A stretch of 64,000 nt of DNA from Kingdonia uniflora (GCA_014058105.1 JACGCM010002238.1:496001-560000), one strand, 5' to 3'. Positions 30,913 through 42,650 are shown, counted from the first letter of the stretch. Translations and numbers: made by a program. Notes: generated by a model from the sequence alone, not told the origin.

Positions 30913-31840
30913 ACTAGGTGGAGTTGAGATGAAGCCAACAAATTATGATGCAACTAAGTGGCGCGATTGGATCGCAAGGCGCTTAGAACCATTAGGTTGG
31001 TGCTATTATCTCAAATTATACATATGATTTCCAAAGTTACGACAATGAAGAATTTGATGGAGACTTTATTCTCAATGTACTCGGATCCGTCCAGGGTAAA
31101 TAAGGTACATCTTTTACGGCGCTTATTTACTTTGAAGATAAAGGAAAATGACAGTGTGCAAGCTCATATAAGTAAGTTCAATACCATTCATGTTCAATCT
31201 GAATCTATAAAAATCACTTTTACTGAAGAGGTGAGAGCGTGAGATCTTCTAAGGCAGATGCCCGAGAACTGGGAAGGGTTTATTACAGCTGTGAGCAATT
31301 CATTGGGGAATGAAGACATTAAATTTAGCACTATAGTCTCTTTGATTATGAGTGAAGAGAATTGGCGTAAAACATCTGAACCCTCTTCGAGTTCAAACGG
31401 CAGTGCGTTGAACGCCGAGGAATGATGGATATCTTATAGAAATGGGCCAAAATATGGAAGGGGTCATTCACCGTTAAAAGGAAAGTCTAAGCTACCCGAT
31501 GCATGTTGGACTTGTGGAAAGAAGGGTCACTTCAGCCGAGATTGTAATTCTTCTTCTTAGAAAGTTGATGACAAAGAGAAAGAAATAATGAACCTTACTG
31601 AGGAGGTTTGTTCTGATAAGGCTCTGCTACTTTCATGTGACGATGTTAATGAATCTTGGATAGTTGATTCAGGTACCTCATTCCATGCTACTGCAAACGT
31701 AGGTTTCCTAACCAATATTGTTAAAGGCGACTTCGGTACGGTCTTTCTTATAGAAAAGAGTACGCGTAATATTACTGGAAAGGGAAACGCTAGGTTGAGA
31801 TTATCTTCAGGGGTGACGTTGGCTTTAAAGAATGTGTGAC
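30913..31840 (+). pseudogene. Copia gag and protease
   Basis: A gag remnant with SVQAHISKFN-like and RQMPENWEGFITAVSN motifs, a CCHC zinc knuckle (CWTCGKKGHFSRDC, about 31503-31545) and, after a TAG at 31558, a protease with WIVDSGTSFHAT (active site DSG near 31663-31671). There are at least three stops or frame breaks inside. Confidence 0.85.
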
Positions 31841-31851
31841 TTGTACCCAAA

Positions 31852-33043
31852 TTGGGACGTAACCTTATCTCGGTTAACCAATTGGCGGATGATGGTGGAT
31901 ATGTAACCTTTGGTGCTACCTTCTGGAAGGTTGTAAAAGGGAGTTATGGTAGTAGCTCGAAGCTTAAGACAAGGAACGTTGTATATAACGCAAAACACAA
32001 TTTTAACTATTTGTGCAACCATTCCAGGGATTGGTACAAATACTTGGCACAAACGGCTTGGTCAGATAAGTGAAAAGGGGATGAAGATGATAGTAACAAA
32101 GGGAAAGCTAGAGGGTCTTGATGAGGTTGATCTTAGGTTTTGTGAAGAGTGTGTTCTTGCGAAGTAAAATAATGTTAGTTTCAAAATAATTGGAAGATCA
32201 AGGAAACTTGGAAAGCTGGATCTTGTTCATACAGATGTTTAGGGGCCAACCAAGGTGTCTTCTCTTGATGGTTCTCATTAATACGTTACTTTTTTTTATG
32301 ATGCTACTAGTAAACTGTGGGTCTACTTTGTGAAGATTAAATCAGATGTGTTCAATATATTTAGGAAGTGGAGGGTTCTAGTTAAAAATAAAACCGGCTT
32401 GAAACTAAAAGTGTCTTAGGTCAGATAGCCAGGTGAATACTGTAGTGATGAGTTTGAAGTCTTTTGCGCATCAAATGGGATTAGGCGATAAAAGACTATT
32501 CCCAAAACACCGGAACAAAATAGTGTTGCTGAACGCATAAACCGAACCATAAACGAAAGAGAGAGGAGTATGAGACTCAATGCTGGATTGCCAAAATGTT
32601 TTTGGGCAGATGCGGTTAGTACGACATCATACTTGATTAATAGAGGGTCTTCAGCAGCTTTGGACTTTGGACTTCCTGAAAATGCATGGACCGGTAAAGA
32701 GGTAAACCTTTCTCACTTGCGTATTTTTGGTTGTACCTCATATGTGCTTGATAATTTAGATACAAGGAAAAATTTAGATACAAAGTCAATGAAGTGCATA
32801 TTCATTGGATATGGTGGTGATGAGTTTGGGTACCGATTTTGGGATGCAAAGAATCAGAAAGTCATCCGGAGCCGTAATGCTACATTCAATGAGAAAGTTT
32901 TGTATAAAGACTTTAAAGTACTTATGGAAAGAAATCGAAGTGAAACAACAGAAAGTGTCGATATTGACCCTCTCAAGAGGTTGATGAAGAAGTCGTGGTT
33001 GAGTCTGATACACCGGATCAAGACGAGAAACCTAATGATCTAA
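31852..33043 (+). pseudogene. Copia integrase
   Basis: The pre-integrase zinc part (WHKRLGQISEKG to CEECVLAK, about 32046-32166) is followed by a core with HTDV, then PGEYCSDEF and, around 32515, PEQNSVAERINRTI, so the catalytic acidic positions can be located. FIGYGGDEFGYRFWD marks the C-terminal part. Stops interrupt at 32167, 32242, 32419 and elsewhere. Confidence 0.85.
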
Positions 33044-33059
33044 ACATTCCAGTAGCACT

Positions 33060-34450
33060 TCGAAAGAAGCCGAGAATTGTAAAAGTTCCAACTTGGTACG
33101 TTAACTCCCTACATCACTTGTTACTTACGGATGGTGGTGAACCAAAAAGTTATAAAGAGGCTTTAGATGTAGAAGCCAAGAGCAAGTGGGAGCTTGGTAT
33201 GGATGATGAGATGTAGTCATTATCAGTAAATCGAACTTGAGATTTAGTTCGGTTACCAAAAGGGAAGAGATCATTGTACAACAAGTGAGCATACAAACTA
33301 AAGCAGAAATCTGATGGTTCAAGGAAATTCAAGGTTAGACTTGTGGTAAAGGGCTTTCAGCAAAAAGAATGCATTAATTTTGGTGAGATTCTTGCTCCTG
33401 TTATGAAGATGTCTACTATTTAGGTTGTGATGAATATAGTTGCAGTTAAAAATATACATCTTGAGCTGCTTGATGTCAAGAAAACATTTCTTCAAGGCAA
33501 ACTTGATGAAGAAATTTATATGAAATAGCCATAAGGGTATTCAGTTAAAGGGAAAGAAGATCTTGTGTGCTGGCTCACGAAGAGCTTATATGGTTTGAAA
33601 CAAGCGTTGAGGCAGTGGTATTAGAAGTTTGAACAATTCATGTCTAGAAATGGTTATTCGAAAAGCAATGCGGATCACTGTTATTTTATCAAAAATATAA
33701 GGAATTCATATATCATTATACTTCTGTATGTAGATGATATGTTGGTAGCAAGTCCCGACATGGGAGAGATTGTCAAGTTGAAGGAACAATTGTCCCGAGA
33801 GTTTTCTATGAAGGACTTGGGTCCTGCAAAACAAGTTCATGGTATGCGTGTTACAAGAGACAGAAAACGGTGAGAATTGAAGTTATCTCAAGCTGAGTAC
33901 ATCGATAAAGTACTTAAGTGGTTTAACATGGAAGGTTCAAAGGTTGTTAGTACACCATTTGGAGGCCACTTTAAATTGTCAAAGGAGTATTGTCAAAAGA
34001 TATAAAAGGATCGCAATAAGATGCGGAAGGTTCCTTATCAATCAGCGGTTGGTAGCCTAATATACACTATGATTTGTATGAAACCGAATATTGCCTAAGC
34101 AGTGGGAGTTGTTAGTAGGTATATGAGTAATCCAGGCAAGGAACATTGAAGAGCTATAAAATTGATACTTAGGTATCTAAAGGAGACTCCAAGATATGAC
34201 ATTATGTTATGGGGGTTCTCAGATATGCTTACAGGGTTTTGTTGATTATGATATGGCGGGCGACATTGATAGGCGGAAGAACACTAGTAGTTTTATATTT
34301 ATATTGGGAAGCAGTACGATTACACGGGTTTCTAGGCTACAGAAGATTGTAGCTTTGTCTACGACGGAGGCAAAATATGTTACAGCTATGAAAGCGTGCA
34401 AGGATATAGTTTGGCTTAAAGTGTTGATTAAAGAGCTTGGTAGAAAATAA
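33060..34450 (+). pseudogene. Copia reverse transcriptase and RNase H
   Basis: KFKVRLVVKGFQQKE, LDVKKTFLQGKLDEEIYM, LYGLKQA and the catalytic YVDDMLVA (about 33727-33750) identify copia RT. VPYQSAVGSLIY and GFVDYDMAGD to ALSTTEAKYV identify RNase H (34196-34450). Nonsense codons fall at typical Q/W positions. Confidence 0.9.
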
Positions 34451-34761
34451 CATTCTTCTAAGTTGTATAATGATAGTCAAAGCGCTATATACTGCAAAGA
34501 ATTCATATTTTTACTCTCGGACCAAGCATATTGATATTCAGTATCATTATATTCACTCGCTCCTCGAGGACAGTGTGTTGAAACTTGTGAAGATTCATAT
34601 TGATGTGAATTCGGACGATATGTTTATGAAGGTAGTAATTTTTTAGAAGTTGACGACATGTATAACTTCTGTGGGTCTTCATGATTGAAGGTCCGGGTAG
34701 TGCGAACAATTCATTTGGAGATCTAGAGTTGGGTTACGGGATTAGATTTCAAGCAGGAGAT

Positions 34762-35354
34762 TGTTAAGGGCGAACTCGAATTGATGGTTGTTTGAGCGAG
34801 ACTAAATGTCGTTCGAACGAGATGTTTGTTTTTTACGTTGGAAACTTGGACCGTTGAAATCATTTGAACGAGACTGGATATCGTTCGAGCGAGATGCTTA
34901 TTTCTTGGGCTAGAAACCTTATTCCGTCAAATTCGTTTGAACGAGCTTAGAGTCGTTCGAATGAAAACCGCGTAGGCTGGTTTTAGAAGTTCGTTTGGGA
35001 CGCTGAGTTTGCCTTAAGATCTGTTATGTTTGTAATTAGTCCCCTAAGCATATAAGGGGGACTTTTATTATTTGTTCGCCTAATTTTTTTATGAAAGTTT
35101 AACTCTAGAGAGCTAGGGTTTGAGAGACTCCATTACAAAGCTTGAGAAAGCTTGAAGAAGATTGTGTGTAACCTATTTTATCATATTAGATTATTTGCGG
35201 GGAGTGGTTTTTCATCCGGAAGGGTTTTCCACTTCCCTCCTCTAGGAAATACTTGTCTTTGTTTATTGTTCTTTGATTGATTGTTTACTTGTTCGACACA
35301 TTCAGCATATCGTTCTTAGCATAAAAAAGAGAGTAGCTACCTCGATTCTCAACA
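34762..35354 (+). mobile_element. Copia 3' LTR, 593 bp
   Basis: Starts tgttaagggcg after a purine-rich tract (aagcaggagat) and ends ctcaaca. It has a TATA box (catataagggg, 35049-35059). Upstream of this in U3, between about 34790 and 34965, lie six variants of the word (g)ttcgaacga. A flanking target duplication cannot be tested because the 5' end is truncated. Confidence 0.88.
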
Positions 35355-36490
35355 GTTCTAAGTCTGCTTAGGTTATTAGCAGGAAATTTTAAATAATTAG
35401 TATTCGAAATTATGGTTTTTATGGTTGTATTGGCAGATGATAAGAGTAAACAATTAAGTTATCAATGGTTTACTCTTAATTTACTCACAGAGGTTTACTC
35501 TGAGAAGAAAGCTTGAATGTTTATGTAAAATTGCTCAAGACCCAAATGTATGATGTGGGATTTTGAAGTATTTTCATGCAAGTTTGGGCATAGAGGTTTA
35601 TGATTCTCACTAGTTTTTAATGAAGTTCTAATTGAGATTAGCAACACTCCCTTGGCCATTTGAGGGTAAGGATTTAAAGAGAAAATGGTTCCTCACTTAC
35701 ACACTTTTAGCTTATACCGAAATGAACTGAAGATGTTGATTTAATAACGCCTAGTTTTTGATATGTATCATTAAATTGTCAAGGTAGAAAACGAATATTA
35801 TGGACACAAAAGAGTATGCACCTTCAGCCCTTTTAGTTTGTCACAGTGTAGCCTTTGCATCTGTGAGAAGGAAAAAAACTGTTGCAGTATGCATTCCAGT
35901 TATGCCATTGTACAAAGAGATTTCAATCTGTTGAACAGTGGTGTACAATTGATATAAGAAAAGAGTCCACTTCTAATACGTGGAGTTTGAACGGTCTTGA
36001 ATATATATATATTCAATTGTCTGGCATCAGAGCCATGTGTGGCTAAAGTTTTAGGTTATATAAGTATGTTAAATCTTATGTAAGAACTAAGTATTCATAC
36101 TGTTCATCTTATTTTTCGACAAACATGTTTCACAGTATAGGTTGATTTGGAGATGAAGGTATGGGACGTCACCCAAGTCGCGTATGGCATGGTTGTCTTG
36201 AAAGTGGACATTTTTTGCTGGTAAATCGTTAACAGTCGTGCATCTGAAACTTTAAATAAGATTATACTGCTTAAGCATCTTTATCAAAGAAGAAGATCAA
36301 CAGTAACCATACCGATGTCCTTATATGACACTTACATATCTATGTGATCCATCTTTCACATATTGAAGAAAGGAATAAGTCTCATGAAGACCAATCATCT
36401 ATAAAAAAAATTCATAATTAATTGGGTTTACACAAACTCAACAACTGAATCAATGGACTATACCATTTATCAAGTCCAAATTAATTTACA
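35355..36490. repeat. Dispersed repeat copy 2 and non-coding flank
   Basis: From about 35625 to 36000 this matches the repeat at 8660-9720 in block order, but lacks the MITE found there. The rest (36000-36490) is AT-rich with a short (ta)n run at 36003 and no recognised gene. Confidence 0.6.
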
Positions 36491-37690
36491 AAAAGAGTAT
36501 ATTTGACTTTAGAAGTCAAGATAATATCAAAATTATGGAGCAATCAATCGATCTTGATAGTGAATGTCATACCTTGAAATTACTTAACCTCACAGATGTG
36601 GAAATGTATTTTAAAAAAATATAATTATCTCTATATTGGATGCATCCAAGTTGCATTCAAACCATTAATTATCCTAAGAATTAATTATAGTATTCTTGCT
36701 AACCTAAGGGGTGTAAGAAGTAGAGAGTTTAAACCATCTCTAATAAGAATAGTTCAAACTAGTCTATGTTATGAACAAGTTTATTTTGATGTTTATCCCA
36801 ATTTAACCTTGTCCTTTACGGATAAGTCTATGTTTGATGTTATGAGTCTAAGGATTCAGACACATGGATATGATTTTATCCCTGGAGCAAAAGTTATAGT
36901 AGTTATTTACCGGATTCACTATAATGTTATGAATATTTTATGCCTTCGAGCTATCCTCAAAAGTGAACCAGGTAAAACTGTAGCTGTATACGGTAATTGT
37001 TTGATAACTAATATTGCTATTAACAGACTCATTAATTGGGATGAGCTTAGTATCCTAACAGAATGGACACTGTCTAAGGCAGTGGTTCCATGACCTAGGT
37101 TTAATAACCAGGTTAATCAAATCACTCTAACTCTTGATGGTGATGTTGAAATAATATTTGTTTCTACTCCAATCAAACTCTCTCTTAATTGGAGTATGTC
37201 TTGTAGAGGAATGACAAGAGAAAAAAATATTCCTTACCATATTTTTTGCCCTTCTTCTAGGCCTTCCGTGTCTAGGAACTCCACATCTGAACCTATCCTT
37301 AAAGGAATAAGGATGTCTAATCAACAGATTCCTAATGGAGTCTATACTGATCCCTCTACCAGCACCAGATCAGAAGTAGAGAGAGAAAGACCTAATTCTC
37401 CTGCATCTGAGGCGAGTTTTTATGTTTAGGTATTTATAGATTTAAGCCTTAATTCATTTATTCGCCAACTTATCAGTAGGGAATTACTCTGGTCCAGTCA
37501 TGAAGAGTTTAGGACATGGTATTTCCAAACTTTTAGTAGAGAAGAATTGGCTTTAATCAAAGAATTATACTACTTGAGATTGAGAAAAGCCAAAAGGTAA
37601 TATTTTGTTGTGAATGGTTCACAGGATGGTACTCTCACCAAGTACCTTATCATTAATATGAAAGATTTCACTAAGAAATGGGTAAAAGCA
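36490..37690 (+). mobile_element. Endogenous pararetrovirus (Caulimoviridae) segment: movement-protein region, decayed
   Basis: An open block of 165 codons (36596-37093) has the layout of a caulimovirid 30K-type movement protein, which in the living virus acts at plasmodesmata. The reading continues with breaks to about 37690 through a proline/serine-rich stretch and a region that may belong to the following part of the polyprotein. There are stops at 37094, 37427, about 37598 and 37737, and an early frame break near 36615. Genus was not determined. The right edge joins the truncated DUF241 copy abruptly; the left edge is uncertain. Confidence 0.72.
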
Positions 37691-38250
37691 GATGGTACAT
37701 GTGGTACTACTAGAGATGTTTTTTCACAAATCAAGTAGTGTGTGCAAGAACTTCAATCTTCTCTCCAAAGAAAGATAGTTGATGTTACGAATGAGATCAA
37801 TGCTTATATGATCTCAAGAAAGAAAGTGAATAAGGTGATCCTCAAGTGCCTTGGAGATATGAAGAGAAAAAGATCTCTACTGTTTTTGGAGAAAGACAAT
37901 GACCTTGTAGCCATTGTAGGCATACTAAGAGAAGGGGAAGACATCAGAGTCTCCATGTTTGAGTTCCTCTTATATCAAGGTCAAGGGCACGATCGAAGAC
38001 AAATAGGTGGTCTCTAGTTTCCAAATTGATACGTACAAAACATGCAGCAAGCAACGGTGAAGAAGCTGAACTGTGCGAAATAGAGAAAGTAGATGTTGCT
38101 CTATCCTGCAAAGGTATTGAAGTTCAAAATGTGCAAAAACAGTTAAGAGTCATTGGAATCAAGTATCCAGGATTTGGAGAACGAATTGGAATCTGTTTTT
38201 AGAAGTGCAATCAAAACCAGAGTTTCACTCAACATCTTAAGCCAATGAAT
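37690..38250 (+). pseudogene. DUF241 pseudogene, 5'-truncated tandem copy
   Basis: This matches the second half of the intact DUF241 gene at 41412: CGTTRD, then YMISRKKVNKVILKCLGDMKRK, DLVAIVGILREGEDI and, after several frame breaks, LESSIQDLENELES and IKTRVSLNILS at the end. A TAG interrupts at 37737, one indel shifts the frame near 37970, and more follow. The N-terminal half is absent because the pararetrovirus sequence abuts it. Confidence 0.92.
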
Positions 38251-38259
38251 ACTACTTAC

Positions 38260-39960
38260 AAGCCCTATAAAATTTTGGTGTAGTTATGTGTATAGCAATA
38301 TGAATACATGTAAAAAAAACTTTACATTCTAAATTGAGTTCTTCATCTAAAAGATTTCTTGCTGCGAGTCAGAGACATAAGTGGCTTTGGGTCACATGAT
38401 GAATGGGCATAGATCTAATCCTCATTTAGCAACATAGCTCCTTTCTAGCTCGGCTCCTAGCGTGAAATCCAACAAGAAAACAAGAATAGTTTTCGCGCTA
38501 GGAGCTATGTTGCTAAAAGATTTCGTGCTGCGAGGCAGAGACATAAAAGTCGTTTAGGGTCACATATATGAGAACAAAGATCCGATCATTGAGCAACATA
38601 ACTCCTAGCGCGAGTTACCAACATGGGTCGTAGAAAGGTTGACTATAGAGTATAGATCGGAGCTCTTAGTTTCCTATATAGCTGCTAGACCGAAACCAAA
38701 GATATTTGGTTTCTTGCTGGCCTTTCCTTTCTTGCTGGGCGATTTCTTGCTGGTTAGATAAACATTGTTTCGTAAGTCTGTTGCTACTTCTTTTCTTTTG
38801 AGGCAATGCTCTTGGGGTGGGGCAGAAAAAATAATGAAGAAATAAGGAATAACAAAGTGCAAAAATATCTTTCATGTTTATTTAAATTCTTAAAATGCCT
38901 AAGTTGTAAACCGAATAGAGGGTTTCAACACATTTGGTACTTTCTGAAAATCTCTCACAAAAAACTTATAGATAACAATACTAATCAAACTCAGTATATT
39001 CAAAAGTTCAATTTTCAATTGGCATGGACCCATAAATGGGGTGGCAAAGAGTTTCTTTACATTGGATGTTTCAGGTGATTGGAATGGAATGGTAATGCAC
39101 ATTCATTTAGTGGAGTGGCAGAGCAAAGAGGTGAATCAACTGACTTGCAGCCATCATGTCTTATATAATACTGACATGAAGTTCGAAGTCTGAAGAACCT
39201 CTAAGACATCTGAACATTCCAGGGAAAAAAATATTTCGATATTGCCCGAGTGGAACTCTGAAGAAGTAAATGGTATATGCTGCATAATCTGACAGATCAA
39301 GTTTCACTCATCTTTATGAAATTGTGTTGTTCTGAATTTCCATTATAACCATCTCTTCTCCAGTTTCATAGAAATCTTGTAAAAAAAGAGGTGACACAAT
39401 CTATTTCTGATGCGTAATCAGGGACTACAGAAAAATACATCTAAGCCTTTTTTAGCCTGGGAAGAGAGTGACATCCACCTGATGCCACTACATATAAGCC
39501 CAAATTCATCTACTTCTCAACTACCCTATGTGAGGGGTTCACTAAATATACTCAGGGTTATGAGACCTGAGTCATAAATCACTTTTGTTGCCAGACACAT
39601 TTTACCCCTTTGACATATATTTTGCCGTAGGCTCTAAGCTATTGAAGATTGTGATATGTTCCAAAAGAACACAGATTCTTACACAAGTCCTCGGTAACTA
39701 GAAACGATATTTAACCTTTACTTCTTTCTTTTTGATTGGACACCGTCCTGTGATTTTCTATAGTTGGAAGGCCTTGTATATACAGAAGTTACTGTATACT
39801 GATGATTTTAGCTTATTAACTCTCTACTTACGACACCTCTTAGTCACACGGATATTATATTAACGTTCACGACTCTTGTGCTTTCCAGTCAAGGAATGAC
39901 CAGCCTTACGTATGTGTGTGATTTGGATCCTAACAACTAAAATTTTCTAAGCTGACATTA
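38260..39960. other. 3' flank of the DUF241 pseudogene and intergenic DNA
   Basis: No gene was recognised. It contains the repeat at 38353-38640. The stretch 39070-39165 (ggtaatgcacattcatt..., gcagccat) matches 44090-44165 downstream of the intact DUF241 gene, so this is part of the duplicated block. Minus-strand open frames near 38670-38870 have no family signature. Confidence 0.55.
38353..38640 (+). repeat. Direct repeat pair of about 125 bp around an inverted repeat
   Basis: Unit A (about 38353-38468) and unit B (about 38515-38625) share aagatttc.tgctgcgag, cagagacataa, gggtcacat and gcaacata.ctcct. Between them agcaacatagctcc (near 38429) is repeated in inverted form as ggagctatgttgct (near 38501), giving a potential hairpin. 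Confidence 0.75.
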
Positions 39961-39964
39961 ATGC

Positions 39965-40485
39965 TAAGAGGATCGATATGTGGATCTCAGTGTTGAAGAT
40001 GGAAGAACACTTACAATCCGATAGCCTGGAATGTCTCCTTATTTCTTCAATATGCTAGAGTCGGAAACATTTTTTACTCCAAAACAGGGTACAGATTTCT
40101 CATATTTTAAGATTTGAAAAATGTCAAGACACCTAGCGAACTTGCATTTGAAATAAAAAATATAGTGATTGGTTAATGATGATAAGAAAGGTGAGATGTG
40201 CGGTTTCTGATTCAGACGTTCTATGCAATCACCTTTTTCTTGCCCAATGTGGCCAGCTATTCGGGCATGCCATATTTTGTGTTAAATATGGTCAATGGTT
40301 ACATTTCGAGAGAATAACACCTACAAAACAGCGTTTGATCCAAATCGAAATCACAGTAGGCAACGAAGTTAGAGAGGTTAGATTCCTTATGTATCTCCTT
40401 GCTTCTCAGTACATATTTGGTGCTTCAGAAGAAGATTCAAGAGAGACCCCAAGGAAAAATTGTGTCGTCTTTTAGGTGCACCTTC
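39965..40485 (+). repeat. Duplicated upstream region of the DUF241 gene, copy 1
   Basis: It corresponds block by block to 40930-41370 directly before the intact DUF241 gene (tggatctcagtg.t, gatagcct.gaat, tgcaatcat.tttt, ggtcaatggttacatt, caacgaagtt, tatttggtgct). It has no DUF241 coding sequence after it, so it is an orphan promoter-side duplicate. An open frame at 40176-40475 is probably fortuitous. Confidence 0.8.
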
Positions 40486-40489
40486 AGTA

Positions 40490-40925
40490 TTTTCCAATTA
40501 TTCTGAAGCTACCATGATAAGAACTTAAATTTGATTAATCGTGAACCGGCAAACCTCTTCACAGAGCAATAAAAGCACATTCCACATAAGTTTCTATCAA
40601 ATTCTGTGAGCGCTCCTACTGCAGCCCTGGAGTATCCCCTAAGCCCTATATCCAGTCTTCACTTTCGTTTCTTTTTGGTATTTGTTGTAGTCTTTTGGGG
40701 ATCCTCTGAAATATATGGTCTCTTCTTAATTTGTCAACAGCATGAATGAAGCAAATATGTATGGCAGCATCATTATTTGAACTCCAAACTGTCAACACTC
40801 GGCAATTTTTCCTCTGTTTTATAAAGCTTAAAGTTGTGACCCTTGAGTCACATTTTTCTATGCAGCCATTTATGGCAGTGAAAAGAGGAGCGTGTTCCTT
40901 CGACATTAGACAAAACAGACTTTTT
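40490..40925. other. Intergenic, nothing recognised
   Basis: Non-coding DNA between the two copies of the DUF241 upstream region. Overlapping short open frames on both strands show no family. Confidence 0.4.
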
Positions 40926-40929
40926 TATA

Positions 40930-41411
40930 TAATAAACGCTGGATCTCAATGCTTAAGAATAAGGAACACTTAAAATCTTGATAGCCTTGAATATATCATC
41001 TTCGTTGTGAAACAGAATATTATTCTGTTTGCTTGAGTTCAGCACCCATTATAGATGAATAATCTTTTCCTAGAACGATATAATCACATGCCAAAGGCGA
41101 GAGACATCGTTTTAGACGCAGACCTTGGATGCAATCATCTTTTTATTGTCTATGAGACCATGAATCATGACACTCGTGCATACCATATTGTCTGTTTAAT
41201 AGGGTCAATGGTTACATTATGAAAGGACGCCACCTAAATTGGCGGTGGATTCTAATCGAAAACACATGAGTCGGACAACGAAGTTGGAGGGTGCAAGATT
41301 CTTCATGTCTCCCCTTGTTTTCATGATATATATTTGGTGCTCAAGAAGGAGATTTAACTCAAACTCATTCTACATTCTAAAGTTCTGACCTCCATTCCTA
41401 GCAAGAACAAA
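40930..41411 (+). promoter_or_regulatory. Upstream region of the intact DUF241 gene
   Basis: The second copy of the duplicated block lies directly before the ATG. A TATA-like gatatatattt is at 41325-41335, about 80 bp before the start codon. The conserved words shared with 39965-40485 are candidates for regulatory sites, but no known element was recognised. Confidence 0.5.
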
Positions 41412-42293
41412 ATGGCTCTTTTTCCTTCAAAGACTAAAACATCTTACCATGCACGATCCATAAGTTTGCCTGCTCAGTCACATCCTCTCACTCTAAGAGT
41501 GGAGGAACAGATTTGGAGATTGAGGTCTTCCGAGGCTGCTTCTACATCATCGTCATCTTCTTCGATATCGCAAAACTTGAGTAGCCTTAAAGACTTGTAT
41601 GATTGTGTCGATGATTTGCTTCGGTTGCCTCTCACCCAACAAGCAATAGCCCATAAAAGTTCCAATAAATGTGTGAACGATGTCTTGGAGGGATCTCTAA
41701 GGCTTTTGTATGTTTGTGGCACTACTAGAGATCTTCTTTCACAAAAGGAGTGTGTGCTAGATCTTCAATTTTCTTTTCGAAGAAATAAAAGTGAAGTATC
41801 TGATGTGGATAATGGTTATATGATCACAAGAAAGAAGGTTAATAAGGTGATCCTCAAGTGCGTTGGAGATATGAAGAGAAACAAGAATATCTCTTCTGTT
41901 TTAGAGAAAGACCAAGATCTTGTGGCCATCATTTGCGTACTTAGAGAGGTTGAGGACATCACAATCTCCATGTTCGAGTCTCTATTGTCCTTAATATCTC
42001 GGCCAACTATACGGTCTAAGTCAAGAGGGTGGTCTGTAGTCTCCAAATTGATGCGCACAAGACAAGTTGCACACAATGGTGAAGAAGCTGAATCTTCCGA
42101 AATGGAGAAGGTAGATATTGCACTGTCTAACCTTACAGCCCAAAAATCATACAAAGGCAATGAAGTCCAAGATGCACAAAAGCAGTTAGTGGCATTGGAA
42201 TCAAGTATTCGGAATTTGGAAACTGGATTGGACTGTTTCTATAGGAGTTGTATCAAAACTAGAGTGTCCCTCTTCAACATCTTAAGTCACTAG
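41412..42293 (+). CDS. DUF241-family protein, intact
   Basis: An uninterrupted 293-codon single-exon gene, the usual size and structure for DUF241 (PF03087), a plant-specific helical family of unknown biochemical function. The N-terminus shows the family pattern of TKTSYHARSISLP, SHPLTLRVEEQIWRLRSSEA and a serine run. The rest has LKDLYDCVDDLLRLPLTQQA, LEGSLRLLYVCGTTRD, RKKVNKVILKCVGDMK, VCVLREVEDI-type and KLMRTRQV segments and ends LESSIRNLETGLDCFYRSCIKTRVSLFNILSH. It is predicted helical with coiled-coil tendency near the C-terminus and no signal peptide or membrane span. The ATG in acaaaatggct is the first possible and matches the family start. A truncated copy lies 3.7 kb upstream. Confidence 0.93.
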   Translation: MALFPSKTKTSYHARSISLPAQSHPLTLRVEEQIWRLRSSEAASTSSSSSSISQNLSSLKDLYDCVDDLLRLPLTQQAIAHKSSNKCVNDVLEGSLRLLYVCGTTRDLLSQKECVLDLQFSFRRNKSEVSDVDNGYMITRKKVNKVILKCVGDMKRNKNISSVLEKDQDLVAIICVLREVEDITISMFESLLSLISRPTIRSKSRGWSVVSKLMRTRQVAHNGEEAESSEMEKVDIALSNLTAQKSYKGNEVQDAQKQLVALESSIRNLETGLDCFYRSCIKTRVSLFNILSH

Positions 42294-42650
42294 ACACTAA
42301 TTACATACACCTTCTGTACAATTTTCATGTAGCTCTGTATACATCAATGAAAATAGATATGCAAAGTTTCCTTACATTTGAAATTGAGATCTTCATCAAT
42401 TCAGATACACTTTTGCTCTAGTTTAGTGATTGTACCATTATTATTTTTTCTTGAACCAAATGTATAGAGTATCAAGGTATAAGGTTGTTGCCATTGTTTT
42501 GAGGTGGCTTGGCAGCAGGTGTCCTCTTTTCAAGGCAGGAGGATGACACTCCTTTGAGCATGTTCATTCTGATAATCATAGACTTAGGAGCGACGCCGTA
42601 AGAACATAAAAAATAGGCACTAAACGCATCTAAGAACATTGTTAAGAGAT
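42294..42650. other. 3' flank of the DUF241 gene
   Basis: Non-coding, with a probable 3' UTR (catcaatgaaaatag near 42344). No gene was recognised. Confidence 0.45.

Larger units (their letters stand above)
30649..35354 (+). mobile_element. Ty1/copia retrotransposon (Tork/TNT1-like), 5' LTR truncated, highly decayed
   Basis: Order on the plus strand: LTR remnant, PBS, gag, protease, integrase, RT, RNase H, polypurine tract, complete 3' LTR. The 112 bp at 30649-30760 match the end of the 3' LTR (35243-35354). The domain order with integrase before RT is diagnostic of copia. Dozens of stops replace Q, W and R codons, many at places where a C-to-T or G-to-A change explains them. Confidence 0.92.

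Noticed and set aside
40176..40475. Open frame of 99 codons as a gene
   Set aside because: It lies in the duplicated upstream region, and the second copy (40930-41370) does not keep the frame. No family resemblance.
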